NCBI RefSeq assembly: GCF_022548875.1
Contig: NZ_JAKZEW010000008.1
Span: 50,515 to 114,514 of the forward strand
Length of the DNA stretch: 64,000 nt
DNA from: Glycomyces sp. L485
Lineage (GTDB): Bacteria > Actinomycetota > Actinomycetes > Mycobacteriales > Micromonosporaceae
Direction of reading: 5' to 3'
Shown here: piece by piece, positions 11,147 through 19,658 of the stretch
Position numbering within the stretch: position 1 is the stretch's first letter
Layout: the number at the start of each line of letters is the position of its first letter
Program-made: the position numbers and the translations under genes
Notes under the pieces: model-generated
The model's database searches: none
Seen by the model: only the letters and a program-made list of their open reading frames with translations
What the model was told of the DNA's origin: nothing

Positions 11147-11954
11147 TTTCTTCCGGGAGTTCAACGGGCTCGGGTAGGAACGGGTTGTGGACGGGGTGGC
11201 GGACGAGGAGGGTCGAGAGCGATATCCGGTCGCCGCGGAAGCGGAGGAATTCGAGGTCGACCGGGCGCCCGTCGTCGGTGTGGGCGAGGCGCTCCACATA
11301 GAGCAGCGGTGAGCCGACACGGGCTTCGAGGACGCCGGCCACGGTCGGGTCGGCCGCCACCGATTCGATGACGACCCGGGCCTCGCCGAGGGGCAGCCCG
11401 AGCTCGGACTCGATCAGCGAGAACACGTCGCGGTGCTCCAGGTCGTGCATGAGCAGCGGCTCTCCCACGTCGGCGGGCAGGTAGCTGGCGTCCAGCGACA
11501 CGGCCTCGCCGTCGAGCATCCGGAGCCGCTCCAAGGCCATCACCGGTGCGCCCGGCTCGATGCGCAGCCGCTCGGCGACCAGGGGCACGGCGGGGACGAG
11601 CTCGGCGAGCAGGATCCGGTTGGTGACCCTCGGGTACCGGGAGTCGAACGTCTCGGCCAGGCCGCGGAGCCGGTCCAGCCCGTGGTCGGCCTTCGCCGAG
11701 ACCACGAACGTGCCGGAGCCTTGGATTCGGGTGACGAGGCCTTCGTCCCGCAGCAGCGCCAGTACTTCGCGGACGACGTTGCGGCTGGCGTTGAACTCCA
11801 GGGCCAGGTCGGTCTCCGACGGCAGCGGCAGGGCGCCGTAGACGCCCTCGAGGATCCGGGTGCGCAGTACGTCCCGGATGCGGCGTACCGGCCCGGAGCG
11901 TCGGCCGCGGGCCGCCCTCGGTACCGTCTTGGTGGCTTTCATGGAAGTGATCAT
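11139..11954 (-). CDS. GntR-family transcriptional regulator (HutC subfamily)
   Basis: A 271-residue protein with an N-terminal winged helix-turn-helix (LPSETDLALEFNASRNVVREVLALLRDEGLV, cited here as LPSETDLALEFNASRNVVRE) and a C-terminal UTRA ligand-binding domain (from about residue 100, with PAVPLVAERLRIEPGAPV and SPLLYVERL). HutC-type regulators sense a small ligand related to the pathway they control. As the first gene of the operon it probably autoregulates the whole flavoprotein-importer-Kor unit. The start at 11954 has no clear ribosome-binding site; an internal ATG at 11942 is possible. Confidence 0.88.
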   Translation of the reverse strand: MITSMKATKTVPRAARGRRSGPVRRIRDVLRTRILEGVYGALPLPSETDLALEFNASRNVVREVLALLRDEGLVTRIQGSGTFVVSAKADHGLDRLRGLAETFDSRYPRVTNRILLAELVPAVPLVAERLRIEPGAPVMALERLRMLDGEAVSLDASYLPADVGEPLLMHDLEHRDVFSLIESELGLPLGEARVVIESVAADPTVAGVLEARVGSPLLYVERLAHTDDGRPVDLEFLRFRGDRISLSTLLVRHPVHNPFLPEPVELPEESE

Positions 11955-11956
11955 TC

Positions 11957-12009
11957 GTGTGGCGTATTACACATCCGGGTTCCCATCAATTACTCGGCTG
12001 TTACGCCAC
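11957..12009. promoter_or_regulatory. Inverted repeat upstream of the gntR operon, candidate operator
   Basis: GTGGCGTA at 11959-11966 is matched by its reverse complement TACGCCAC at 12002-12009. The left copy also sits in GTGTGGCGTATTACAC (11957-11972), whose outer four bases are complementary. This is the only strong symmetry just upstream of the regulator start at 11954 and fits an autoregulatory GntR site. The match is read by eye and untested. Confidence 0.35.
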
Positions 12010-12050
12010 CCTTGCGTGGCCTCAATGACCTGCGTGAACGGTCTGCAGAC

Positions 12051-12073
12051 GGCGAATCCGCCGCGAATTCGCC
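12051..12073 (-). terminator. Possible terminator hairpin after the YeiH-type gene
   Basis: GGCGAAT (12051-12057) pairs with ATTCGCC (12067-12073) around a 9-nt loop, 45 bp downstream of the exporter stop at 12118. No T-run follows, as is common in high-GC actinobacteria. Confidence 0.35.
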
Positions 12074-12117
12074 GGTATACGCCGGGGCATTTCGGGGATG
12101 CGGACCGTCCCGGGGCG

Positions 12118-13116
12118 TCAGGCGAGGGCGAGAACGCCCGCGAGGGAGGCCCCGGCGATGAACAGCGTCGAGACCGAGGCCACCACCAGCGCCGGGCCGC
12201 TTCTCGCGGCGAGCGCGCGCAGCCGGACCGCGGTTCCCATCCCGAACAGCGCGGCCGCCAGCGTCACCTGTTGGAGCACCTCGGCGACCGCCAGGAACCA
12301 TTCGGGCAGCAGCCCGGTCGAGCGCAGGGCGACGCAGAGCACGAACCCGGCGACGAAGACCGGCACCACCGGCGGCACGGCGCCCCCGGTGCGCCGCGCC
12401 CTTCGGCGCCGCCAGGCGGCGACCGCCAGCACCACCGGGGCCAGCAGGAGGACCCGGGTCAGCTTGACGACGACCGCGAGCCCCAACGCGAAGGCGCCGG
12501 CGCCGCCGGCCGCGCCGACGACCTGCCCGACCTCGTGCACGCTCGCCCCGACCCAGATGCCGAACGACGTCGCCGAGAGCCCCAGCGGCTCCTGCAGCAG
12601 GGGCAGCCCGACCATGGCGACGGTCCCGAAGAGGGTCACCATGCCGACGGCGACGGCGACGTCCTCTTCGTCAGCCCCGGCGTGCTCCTCCATCGCGGCG
12701 ATCGCGGAGGCCCCGCAGATCGCGAACCCGGTCCCCAGGAGCAGGCTCCGCGGACCGCCGAGCCCCAGCCGGAGCCCGAGCAGCGTCGTACCCGCCAGGG
12801 TGAGCCCGAGGACCGCGGCCACCAGGCCGAGTACGGGCAGGCCGAGCGAGAGCACCGCGCCCGCCGAGAGGCCGAGGCCGAGGAGTACGACGCCGATGCG
12901 GAGCACGCGTTTGGTCAGGGCGGCCAGCGGGACGCGGGTGCCGGTTCGGATCACGGCGATGTTTCCCGCCACGAGGCCGAGCAGGACCGACCAGGTCAGC
13001 AGGCCGACCACCGGCACGAGCGAGTGCGCGGTCCAGGCGAGGAGGACGCCGAGCGCCAACCATCCGACCGCGACCGTGGAGCCGCGCGTGACCGTCTGTT
13101 TCAGGGGCGCCGTCAT
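12118..13116 (-). CDS. YeiH-family putative sulfate/sulfite exporter (UPF0324)
   Basis: A 332-residue membrane protein with about ten predicted helices. The family motif GTGFAICGASAIAAM lies near residue 160, and WVGASVHEVGQVVGAAG follows. The start at 13116 is chosen because the open frame upstream runs through the divergent promoter. YeiH/PSE transporters are thought to export sulfite- or sulfate-like anions, and the usual companion is a divergently transcribed LysR regulator, as here. Its position next to an AprA-like redox operon strengthens the sulfur theme, but the link is contextual. Confidence 0.85.
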   Translation of the reverse strand: MTAPLKQTVTRGSTVAVGWLALGVLLAWTAHSLVPVVGLLTWSVLLGLVAGNIAVIRTGTRVPLAALTKRVLRIGVVLLGLGLSAGAVLSLGLPVLGLVAAVLGLTLAGTTLLGLRLGLGGPRSLLLGTGFAICGASAIAAMEEHAGADEEDVAVAVGMVTLFGTVAMVGLPLLQEPLGLSATSFGIWVGASVHEVGQVVGAAGGAGAFALGLAVVVKLTRVLLLAPVVLAVAAWRRRRARRTGGAVPPVVPVFVAGFVLCVALRSTGLLPEWFLAVAEVLQQVTLAAALFGMGTAVRLRALAARSGPALVVASVSTLFIAGASLAGVLALA

Positions 13117-13170
13117 GCGCTCAACGTACGGACGGCCCCGGCCATGCGGTAGCCGTCGATTCGGCATCCC

Positions 13171-13193
13171 TGCCATACACTTCACGCATGGCA
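13171..13193. promoter_or_regulatory. LysR-type operator overlapping the lysR start codon
   Basis: TGCCAT (13171-13176) and ATGGCA (13188-13193) form a perfect 6-bp inverted repeat separated by 11 nt, the usual spacing of LysR recognition sites. The right half contains the lysR ATG itself, so binding would directly limit the regulator's own translation start region while facing the exporter promoter. Confidence 0.5.
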
Positions 13194-14075
13194 AATGTCC
13201 CCGACCTTGCGGATCTCCAGTTGCTCGCCGATGTCGTCGCACACGGGAGCATCGGAGCGGCGGCCGCCGCTCACGGGCTGTCCCAGCCCCAGGCGAGCCG
13301 CCGGATGACCCGTCTCGAACGGCAGCTCGGCGTGCCTATCCTCGTCCGCTCGAACCGGGGCACGACTCTCACTCCCGCGGGAAAAGTGGTGGTGGACTGG
13401 GCGACGCTGCTGCTCAACGCCGCGCAGAACTTCTCGGCGTCGGTCGCCATGCTGCGCACGACGCAGCGGAACGACACGTCGGTGGCGGTGAGCATGACGA
13501 TCGCGGAGCATCGCGCGCCGAAGTGGCTCGCCGAGATGGCGCGGCGGCACCCCGAGATCCAGGTGACCGTCACCGTCGGGAACTCCACAGAGGTCGCGGC
13601 CATGGTCCGCGACGGTAGGGCGGCCCTGGGATTCGTGGAGACCTCGACGCGGCTGCCCGGCCTGCGCAGGCGCCGGATCGGCGGGGACCTGCTGCGGGTG
13701 GCGGTCCCTCCCGCGCACCCGTGGGCCGCACGGGAGTCGATCGGGCCCCGTGATCTCGCGGAGGCGGGGGTGCTGGTGCGCGAACCCGGCTCGGGCACAA
13801 GGGACACGCTGGAGTCGGCTCTCGGCGCGCACGGCCTGGAGCTGACGCCCGGCACCACGCTCGCCTCGAATGCGGCGTTGAAGGCCGCCGCGGTGGCGGG
13901 TGTCGGACCGGTCGTCCTCTCCGAGCTGAGCCTGCGAGAGGAACTCGCCGACGGCCGGCTCGCGGCCGTCGAGGTCACCGGTCTCGACCTCGGCCGGGAC
14001 TTCTGGGCGGTGACCCGCCCGCACGACACGCCGACGGACGCCGCGCGAGCGGTGCTGCAGGCCGCACTCCACTGA
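13188..14075 (+). CDS. LysR-family transcriptional regulator, YeiE/CbbR-like
   Basis: A 295-residue regulator with an N-terminal helix-turn-helix (residues about 8-65, AAAAHGLSQPQASRRMTRLE) and a two-lobed effector domain (about 90-290). Divergent from the YeiH-type exporter, which it probably controls, as in the YeiE-YeiH pairs of other bacteria. The start codon lies inside an inverted repeat (13171-13193). No recognisable ribosome-binding site precedes the ATG, so translation may be weak or from a leaderless transcript. Confidence 0.9.
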   Translation: MANVPDLADLQLLADVVAHGSIGAAAAAHGLSQPQASRRMTRLERQLGVPILVRSNRGTTLTPAGKVVVDWATLLLNAAQNFSASVAMLRTTQRNDTSVAVSMTIAEHRAPKWLAEMARRHPEIQVTVTVGNSTEVAAMVRDGRAALGFVETSTRLPGLRRRRIGGDLLRVAVPPAHPWAARESIGPRDLAEAGVLVREPGSGTRDTLESALGAHGLELTPGTTLASNAALKAAAVAGVGPVVLSELSLREELADGRLAAVEVTGLDLGRDFWAVTRPHDTPTDAARAVLQAALH

Positions 14076-14132
14076 GTCCACAAGAGGCGGCACGTCTTCG
14101 AACCGGCGCGTGGCCGAATGCGAAGCGCCCCG

Positions 14133-14912
14133 CTAGCGCGGGCCGAGCAGCACCGCCGTGGCGTCGTCGTGGCGCTTGGCGAGGTCGCCGAAGCGCCGGT
14201 CCGATCGCTCGGCTGCGCGGACGGTCGCGATCAGGCTCGCGGGCCCCTGGGACAGGCCGAGGTCGAGCAGCTGGGTCCAGGTGCGGCCGTAGCGTTCGAC
14301 CAGGCGGGTCAGGCCGTCGCTCAGGAGCGCGGCCGCTTCGAGGCCCGCGAAGGGCTCGGTTCCGGTGAGCGCCTGGTCGGCGGCGTCGGGGTCGGTCGAC
14401 GCGACCCAGAAGCCGCCCGGTCGGTTCCGGACCCGGGCGACGTACTCGATCGAATAGCGGCGCAGGCCGCCGACCACGATCGGCCGCGGCGGGTCCGCGA
14501 GGCGGGCCAGTCGGTCGTCCGAGCGGGCTTCGACCGGTCGGCCCGGCCGTCTCCAGGCGATCGCGCAGTCGCCGAGGACCAGCCATTCGAACCGGTCCTC
14601 GGCGAATCGGGCGATGGCGACCGTGGCGGCGGGCGAGACCGGGTTCTCCAGGTCGCAGGTGGCACGGTGGGCGTCCGCGACCACTTCGATCCCGCGCGCC
14701 AGAGCCTCCCGCAGTGCCGGTCCGGTCGCCAGCGCCGATGCCAGAGCGGCGCCCAGACGCGCGACGTACCAAGGCACATCGTGGACGCAGCCGTCGTCTG
14801 GATAGCGGGTCACGCCGTCGAGCACGACCGCCCAGGAGTTCGAGGCCAGGAAGTAGTCCTCGTTCGGATGATCGCCGCCAGCGGCGGTGGCCGCCCGGAT
14901 CTGGAGCGCCAT
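14133..14912 (-). CDS. PP2C-like protein phosphatase domain protein
   Basis: A 259-residue protein with the order of acidic motifs seen in PP2C phosphatases: NEDYF near residue 18, VLDGVT near 30, a FEWLVLGDCAIAWRRPG strand pair and ASTDPDAADQALTG, ending in KRHDDATAVLL with the last metal Asp. It is shorter and more divergent than the Ser/Thr phosphatase core, so activity is not certain. It starts 2 nt after the inositol-phosphatase-family stop and is co-transcribed with it. It ends 57 bp from the convergent LysR gene. Confidence 0.75.
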   Translation of the reverse strand: MALQIRAATAAGGDHPNEDYFLASNSWAVVLDGVTRYPDDGCVHDVPWYVARLGAALASALATGPALREALARGIEVVADAHRATCDLENPVSPAATVAIARFAEDRFEWLVLGDCAIAWRRPGRPVEARSDDRLARLADPPRPIVVGGLRRYSIEYVARVRNRPGGFWVASTDPDAADQALTGTEPFAGLEAAALLSDGLTRLVERYGRTWTQLLDLGLSQGPASLIATVRAAERSDRRFGDLAKRHDDATAVLLGPR

Positions 14913-14914
14913 CC

Positions 14915-15739
14915 CTATCCGATCGCCGCGACCAGGGCTCCGACCTGTGATTTCAGGCCGCTCGTCATGGCCAGCACCGAGGTCGACCCGGCGCCGTACG
15001 GCTCGCCGTGCCGGTCGAGGACCATCGCGCCCGCCTCCCGGGCGACCACCACACCGGCCGCGACGTCCCACAGGTTGGCCTGCGGGAGCATGGTGGCGTC
15101 CAATCGGCCGACCCCGATCCAGCACAGGTCCAGGGCCGCCGAGCCGATCATCCTGATGCGCTGGACGCGAGGGACGAGTTCGCCGATGAGCCTCAGCCGG
15201 TCGGCGTTGTCGCGCTCGGCCCGCTCCCCCACGGCGAAGTCCGGCAGTGAGACCAGGGCCTCCGAGAGCTCGCCGGTGGTCGAGCAGGCGACGGTCGAGC
15301 CGTTGAGCACCGCGCCCAGGCCCGTCGCCGCGCTGTACCGCTCGCCCAGACGCGGTGCGGCGACGACCCCGACCGCCGGGTCGCCGTGGCGGGTCAGCGC
15401 GAGCGAGACGCAGTACATCGGCAGCCCGTGGACGAAGTTGACGGTCCCGTCGATGGGGTCGAGCACCCATTCGTAGTCGGAACCGGTGTCGCCGGTGACG
15501 CCGCGCTCCTCACCGAGCATTGGAATGTCCGGTGTGGCCTCGGCGAGGTGCTCCCGGAGGCGGTCCTCGACCGCCAGGTCGAGATCGGAGGCGAAGTCGC
15601 GGTCGCCCTTGCCGCTGAGCGTCCGATCGGTGCCGAGTCCGGCCTCGATGACCTCGACTGCGAGATCCACTGCGCGCTCGGCGATCTCCAGGAATTCGGG
15701 AAGCTGACTCAAAGCGGGCCCCTCGGCTGTGTCGTTCAC
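14915..15739 (-). CDS. Inositol monophosphatase family protein
   Basis: A 274-residue Mg-dependent sugar-phosphate phosphatase. Metal-binding motifs are GEERG (near 77), DPIDGTVNFVHG (near 95-106) and WDVAAG (near 222). Family members dephosphorylate inositol-1-phosphate, histidinol-phosphate, fructose-1,6-bisphosphate or 3'-phosphoadenosine compounds; the length and sequence fit the general IMPase branch. It leads a two-gene unit with the PP2C-like gene. Confidence 0.9.
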   Translation of the reverse strand: MNDTAEGPALSQLPEFLEIAERAVDLAVEVIEAGLGTDRTLSGKGDRDFASDLDLAVEDRLREHLAEATPDIPMLGEERGVTGDTGSDYEWVLDPIDGTVNFVHGLPMYCVSLALTRHGDPAVGVVAAPRLGERYSAATGLGAVLNGSTVACSTTGELSEALVSLPDFAVGERAERDNADRLRLIGELVPRVQRIRMIGSAALDLCWIGVGRLDATMLPQANLWDVAAGVVVAREAGAMVLDRHGEPYGAGSTSVLAMTSGLKSQVGALVAAIG

Positions 15740-15816
15740 GGTCTCGGGTGCGGGGTGTCCGCCCCCTCGATGAGGATATGCGTCCGCGTCGCCTCAGCGC
15801 CTGCCCGACTCGGAAT

Positions 15817-15842
15817 CCGCCGGGCGCCGAGGCGCCCGGCGG
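15817..15842 (-). terminator. Strong GC hairpin terminator after the GH5 gene
   Basis: CCGCCGGGCGCC (15817-15828) and GGCGCCCGGCGG (15831-15842) are perfect 12-bp arms around a 2-nt centre, 18 bp beyond the stop of the secreted glycosidase on its own strand. Confidence 0.7.
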
Positions 15843-15860
15843 TGCCGCATGCTCAGCTCG

Positions 15861-17336
15861 CTACATGCTCCACTGCTGGTTAGTGCCGCCGTAGCAGTCG
15901 TACTGCTGGATCCGGGTGCCGTTCTCTGTCGAGGAGTTGATGACGTCGAGGCACTTGCCGGAGTGCCGTGCGACGATCTCGACGTAGCCGCTGTCGGAGT
16001 CGCGCAGCTGCCACTGCTGGTTGGTGCCACCGTTGCACGACCACTGGATGATCCTGGCGTTGTTGGCCGTCGAGGCGGCGTCGACGTCGAGACACCTGCC
16101 GGACGACTGGGAGACGATCGTGTAGTAGCCCTCGCCGGCGTCCTGGAGTTCCCACTGCTGGTTGAGCTCGCCGTGGCAGTCCCACTGGATGATCTCGGCC
16201 CCGTTCTCGGTCGAGCCGCTCACCACGTCGACGCACTTGTCGGAATTGCGGCTCACGAAGGCCGTGGACTGGGCCTCGCCGTCGCCCCAGGCGTACTGGA
16301 GGCGGTCGGCGCCGGTGCTGTTGCGGACGGTCAGGGTCAGGTCGGTGCCGCTGCCGCCGAGCGCGAACATGGAGTACCAGTCATAGCCCCGGTCGGCGGG
16401 CTTGCCGCCGAGCGCGGGCCAGTAGGTCCCACCCATGTCGTTGGCGCGCATGACGTCGGTGACCGCGCGGATGTGCCGGACGAAGTTCTCGGTGCTGTTC
16501 GGGTCGCTGTAGTCGAGGCCGTTGTCCATCGGCGCGCCGAACTCGGTCACGACCGCGCGGGAGGCGCAGTTCCCCAAGCGGGTCTCGACGTGGCTGCGCC
16601 AGCCGGCGTAGTCGTTGTCGCCGTAAAAGAACGCGTAGTGGTGGAAGGACAGCAGAGTGCCGTCCAGGCGGCTGTCGTCGCACACCGGCCTGAGGTCCTG
16701 GCTGTAGCCGGTGCCGCCGATGAGGATCCGACCCCTCGGGACCGACGATCGGGCGTCGACCCAGTCGACGGCGACGTTCGTCCACTCGCTCGCGCTGTAG
16801 CCGTGGGGTTCGTTCATCGGCTCGAAGTAGACCCGGTCGTTGGAGCCGTACTGGGACACCACGGTGTCCCACATCGAGTTGAAGGCGCCCATATCGGTGA
16901 TACGGCCGCCGGAGGCCGCCCCGTCCTCCCAGTACGCGAGGATGACCTTGAATCCTCGGTCGGTCGCGGCGTCGATCGTGCCGCGGTAGGCGTTCCACCA
17001 CGACGAACCGACCGTGTGGGTGTTGATCGGCAGCCGGACGGTGTTGGCGCCGAGGTGGTTCTCGAACCCGTCGTAGACGGCGTCGGCCTTGGCCCGGACG
17101 GTCGTGTAGCTGTCGGAGGAGCTCAAGCCGTCGATGACGAGCTGTCCGGTGCTGAAGTTGTCCCCCAGCACGGCCCAGTTGAGACCCCTGAACTGGCTGG
17201 TGTCCGCGCTGGCCGGCGCCGCCCCGGCGAGGACGGCCATCGGCACCAGGACAAGTGTGGCCAGGACGCTGACCAGGACGCGACGAAGGGAGCGTCGAGG
17301 GGGAGGTGGCGAATGGACGGAACGGGTGGGATCCAT
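15861..17336 (-). CDS. Secreted GH5-like endoglycanase with C-terminal ricin-type (CBM13) lectin domain
   Basis: The 491-residue protein has a signal peptide (RR at 14-15, hydrophobic core to about 40, cleavage near PASA-DT). The catalytic domain (about 46-350) has the acid/base Glu176 in FEPMNEPHG and the nucleophile Glu265 in VVTEFGAPM, the Clan A arrangement of GH5. A beta-trefoil follows (about 365-491) with three QxW repeats (LNQQWEL, TNQQWQL and TNQQWSM) that bind xylan or galactose-type sugars in the family. The start at 17336 has AAGG 4 nt upstream. The substrate, a plant beta-glycan, is inferred. A CebR-like operator lies 125 bp upstream. Confidence 0.87.
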   Translation of the reverse strand: MDPTRSVHSPPPPRRSLRRVLVSVLATLVLVPMAVLAGAAPASADTSQFRGLNWAVLGDNFSTGQLVIDGLSSSDSYTTVRAKADAVYDGFENHLGANTVRLPINTHTVGSSWWNAYRGTIDAATDRGFKVILAYWEDGAASGGRITDMGAFNSMWDTVVSQYGSNDRVYFEPMNEPHGYSASEWTNVAVDWVDARSSVPRGRILIGGTGYSQDLRPVCDDSRLDGTLLSFHHYAFFYGDNDYAGWRSHVETRLGNCASRAVVTEFGAPMDNGLDYSDPNSTENFVRHIRAVTDVMRANDMGGTYWPALGGKPADRGYDWYSMFALGGSGTDLTLTVRNSTGADRLQYAWGDGEAQSTAFVSRNSDKCVDVVSGSTENGAEIIQWDCHGELNQQWELQDAGEGYYTIVSQSSGRCLDVDAASTANNARIIQWSCNGGTNQQWQLRDSDSGYVEIVARHSGKCLDVINSSTENGTRIQQYDCYGGTNQQWSM

Positions 17337-17460
17337 GACCTTGACCAATCTCGTGCGAGGGCGCACGCAAAGCGGAAATTTTAATCGATCACCTTCGATG
17401 TTTTCATAGGAACGAAGGTTTGTGAAGGCCCTTTGTCTAATGGATCTAAAAAGTAGGCGA

Positions 17461-17474
17461 TGGGAGCGCATCCA
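17461..17474. promoter_or_regulatory. CebR-like operator upstream of the GH5 gene
   Basis: TGGGAGCGCATCCA matches the known actinomycete CebR consensus TGGGAGCGCTCCCA at 12 of 14 positions. CebR is a LacI-family repressor that releases cellulase and cello-oligosaccharide genes in the presence of cellobiose. The site is about 125 bp before the secreted GH5 gene and beyond the end of the esterase gene. The regulator itself need not be in this window. Confidence 0.55.
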
Positions 17475-17491
17475 ATGCTCTTGCCACCGGA

Positions 17492-18418
17492 TCAGCCGTG
17501 GAGTCCCCCGGCGAGGAAGTCGAGGGACCGGTCGATCGCGGGCAGTCGCGGCAGGTGGTTCAGGTGTCCGTGGGTCATGCCGGGGGCCAGGTACGACTCG
17601 ACCGGGACGCCGAGTTCGCGCAACTGGCGTTCCAGCAGTTCGGCCGACGAGCGCAAGTCGTCGTACTCGGAGACCACGATCCTGGTGGGCGCAAGCGCGT
17701 CCAACCGGGCCGCTCCCGGCAGCGCGTCGGGCGGCAGATCGCTGATGCGGCCCACATAGTTCCTCACCATGTGCTCGATGCCGGCCGAATCGAACCGCAT
17801 CGGCACGGCCGCCATCTCATCGCCCACCGCCGGGTCGAGCGCCGGATTCGGGAAGTGCGCGAACGGGTAGGCGAGCAGCAGCGCGTCCGCCGGCCGGGGC
17901 CCGAAGTCCCTGGCGCGCAGCGCCGTCGCGAGCGCCAGGGCCGCCCCGGCACTCGCGCCGCCCAACGCCACCGGCATCTGGGCCACATCCTGTCCGCACA
18001 GCCAGGTCCACGCCGCGTGGACGTCGTCGATCGGCACGGGGTAGCGGACGCCGCCCTGGGCGAGCCGGTAGTCCACCGAGACCACGAACGCGCCCGCGCG
18101 CCGCGCCAGTTCGAGGCTCACCACGTGGGCCTCGGGCATGTCGAGGTCGCCGGCCAGGAATCCGCCGCCGTGGGCCCACAGCACCGCGCCGGTGACCGGG
18201 CCCTGAGGACGGTAGGTTCGCAGCGGGACGGGGCCGTGCGGGCCGGAGACGGCGGTATCCTCCACGCTGATCCCTCCGGCGTCCCAAGACTCGGCGAGTC
18301 CCTGGTAGTCGCGCGTGAACGCTTCCGCCAGCGCCTCCCCCTCCTGTTCGGTCCGGCCCGCCGCGCGCGCCTCCTCCAGGCCTCGGAACATCTCGGCGAA
18401 GTACTCGTGGACCGGCAT
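17492..18418 (-). CDS. Alpha/beta-hydrolase fold esterase, hormone-sensitive lipase family
   Basis: A 308-residue cytoplasmic hydrolase with the oxyanion motif AHGGGFLAGD (near 87), the nucleophile elbow GGASAGAA (usually GDSAG in this family), an Asp in EYDDLRSS and the catalytic His in MTHGHLNH near the C-terminus. It would hydrolyse short-chain carboxyl esters. ATG at 18418 is chosen because GGAG lies 7 nt before it; an upstream ATG at 18457 lacks a ribosome site. Confidence 0.88.
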   Translation of the reverse strand: MPVHEYFAEMFRGLEEARAAGRTEQEGEALAEAFTRDYQGLAESWDAGGISVEDTAVSGPHGPVPLRTYRPQGPVTGAVLWAHGGGFLAGDLDMPEAHVVSLELARRAGAFVVSVDYRLAQGGVRYPVPIDDVHAAWTWLCGQDVAQMPVALGGASAGAALALATALRARDFGPRPADALLLAYPFAHFPNPALDPAVGDEMAAVPMRFDSAGIEHMVRNYVGRISDLPPDALPGAARLDALAPTRIVVSEYDDLRSSAELLERQLRELGVPVESYLAPGMTHGHLNHLPRLPAIDRSLDFLAGGLHG

Positions 18419-18520
18419 GGGTGACTCCAGAGGGTAGGGGGAACCAACGACCCTCATTGTCCAGCAAGCGGTATCAGCACCGGGAGGCCGGGGCCTCGGA
18501 ACGGCGGGAGACGCCTACGC

Positions 18521-18940
18521 TCAGTTCGCGACGGTGAGCCGGAAACCCGAGACCACTTGCGGCTTGATGACGATCACGGTGTTCATGGGGTGGTCGATCC
18601 ACGTCCGCACCTGCCGTGCGAGCGGTTCGGCGCGACGGCGATCGGTCATCTCCGAGGCGATGCCGGAGACGACGACGCTCCAGCCCAGCCTGTGGTGTGG
18701 TTCGATCTCGTCAGCCTGGAAGGCCACTTCAAGGCCCGCGCTCTCGATGACGGCCTGCGCGAACGCCGTGGACTGTCGAGTGTGAACGATGATCTCGCCG
18801 TCGACCACGACGTGGTTGTAGGGCCTGATGGTGGGGAAGCCCTCGGAGATGAAGGCGACGCGTCCGAACGGGGCGCGTTCGAGCAGTCCGAGCGCCTGCG
18901 CTCGGTCGAGTTCGACTAGGTTTCGCTGTGTCTTCACCAT
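18521..18940 (-). CDS. Pyridoxamine 5'-phosphate oxidase-like split-barrel protein
   Basis: A 139-residue FMN- or F420-binding split-barrel protein with RVAFISEGFPTIRPYNHVVV near its N-terminus and HHRLGWSVVVSGIA in the second half. In actinobacteria such proteins are frequent members of hypoxia (DosR/DevR) regulons. GGAGG lies 3 nt before the ATG at 18940 and 6 nt before a GTG at 18937, so either codon may initiate. No DosR box is seen just upstream. The enzymatic role is unknown. Confidence 0.8.
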   Translation of the reverse strand: MVKTQRNLVELDRAQALGLLERAPFGRVAFISEGFPTIRPYNHVVVDGEIIVHTRQSTAFAQAVIESAGLEVAFQADEIEPHHRLGWSVVVSGIASEMTDRRRAEPLARQVRTWIDHPMNTVIVIKPQVVSGFRLTVAN

Positions 18941-19000
18941 GGCCCTCCAAGGCGACTCGCCTCTCATCGCACGGTAGCAGGCGGCCGGGGATCCGGCCGG

Positions 19001-19509
19001 TCAAACGGATGCAGTGGCCTGCGGAGCGGGTGCGATCCCCGGTTCCTCCAGGTGCTCGGCCACGTCCGCCGAAATGCGCTCGGCGATGCGGTCGGCCGCC
19101 TCGGCCACCGGAGACGACATGCCCCTGCCGAAGGAGTACTCGCCGATCTCGACGGAGTAGGCGACGAGCCGCCCGGGCATCCGGTCGAGTTCGCACGCCA
19201 ACCGCATCGCGGCGCCCAGTCCGAGCCCGTGCGAGCCGGTCGATCCCCGGTCCGCCTCTCGAACGAGTCGACATCGAGCCGGTGGATCGTCCCGGGCCGC
19301 GGACGGCGCAGCGCCAGGGCGTCGATCACGATCGCGAGTTCGGACTGCGCCCACAGCTCCACCAGTCTGGCCGGCTCGGCTTCTGAGGTCGCCAAGGTGA
19401 TCGAACCGGGAAGAGGGGCCTCGCCGAGCCGGTGCACCACCTCGATGCCCACGGCGTCGTCCTGCCGGTAGACGTTGCCGACTCCGATGATCGTCACTGG
19501 CAGCAGCAT
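19001..19509 (-). pseudogene. Hydrogenase maturation endopeptidase (M52), broken by a frameshift
   Basis: The first frame encodes the family N-terminus, IIGVGNVYRQDDAVGIEVV and the metal-site Asp in IVIDALALRRPRPG. Near 19255-19275 it passes out of frame. Translation continues in the next frame with STGSHGLGLGAAMRLACELD, the conserved His motif of HycI/HyaD proteases, and stops at 19001. A single-base change explains it. M52 proteases trim the C-terminus of the large subunit of NiFe hydrogenase. No hydrogenase structural gene is visible in this window. A sequencing error cannot be excluded. Confidence 0.8.
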
Positions 19510-19658
19510 GGCGGCCTCCTCTTTCTCCTCCGTACCGCCAACCTAGACCGCCCGGGCCGCCGCCGGCGGGGCCGAAGATCCCAGGCGGTCGGGCTCCGGG
19601 GCCCTCCCTGGCGAGACTTCACTACACGAGGCTGGACCCGAGAGCGAAGGGAGCGGCC

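Noticed and set aside
14076..14150. Hairpin around the stop of the PP2C-like gene
   Set aside because: The stem overlaps the coding end and is weak; no support beyond GC content.
18483..18496. GAGGCC-GG-GGCCTC hairpin after the PNPOx-like gene
   Set aside because: Short stem in GC-rich sequence; not strong enough to call a terminator.
19568..19582. Possible DosR-like box (GGGGCCGAAGATCCC) before hypF
   Set aside because: Only about 9 of 14 positions match and the region is very GC-rich, so chance is likely.
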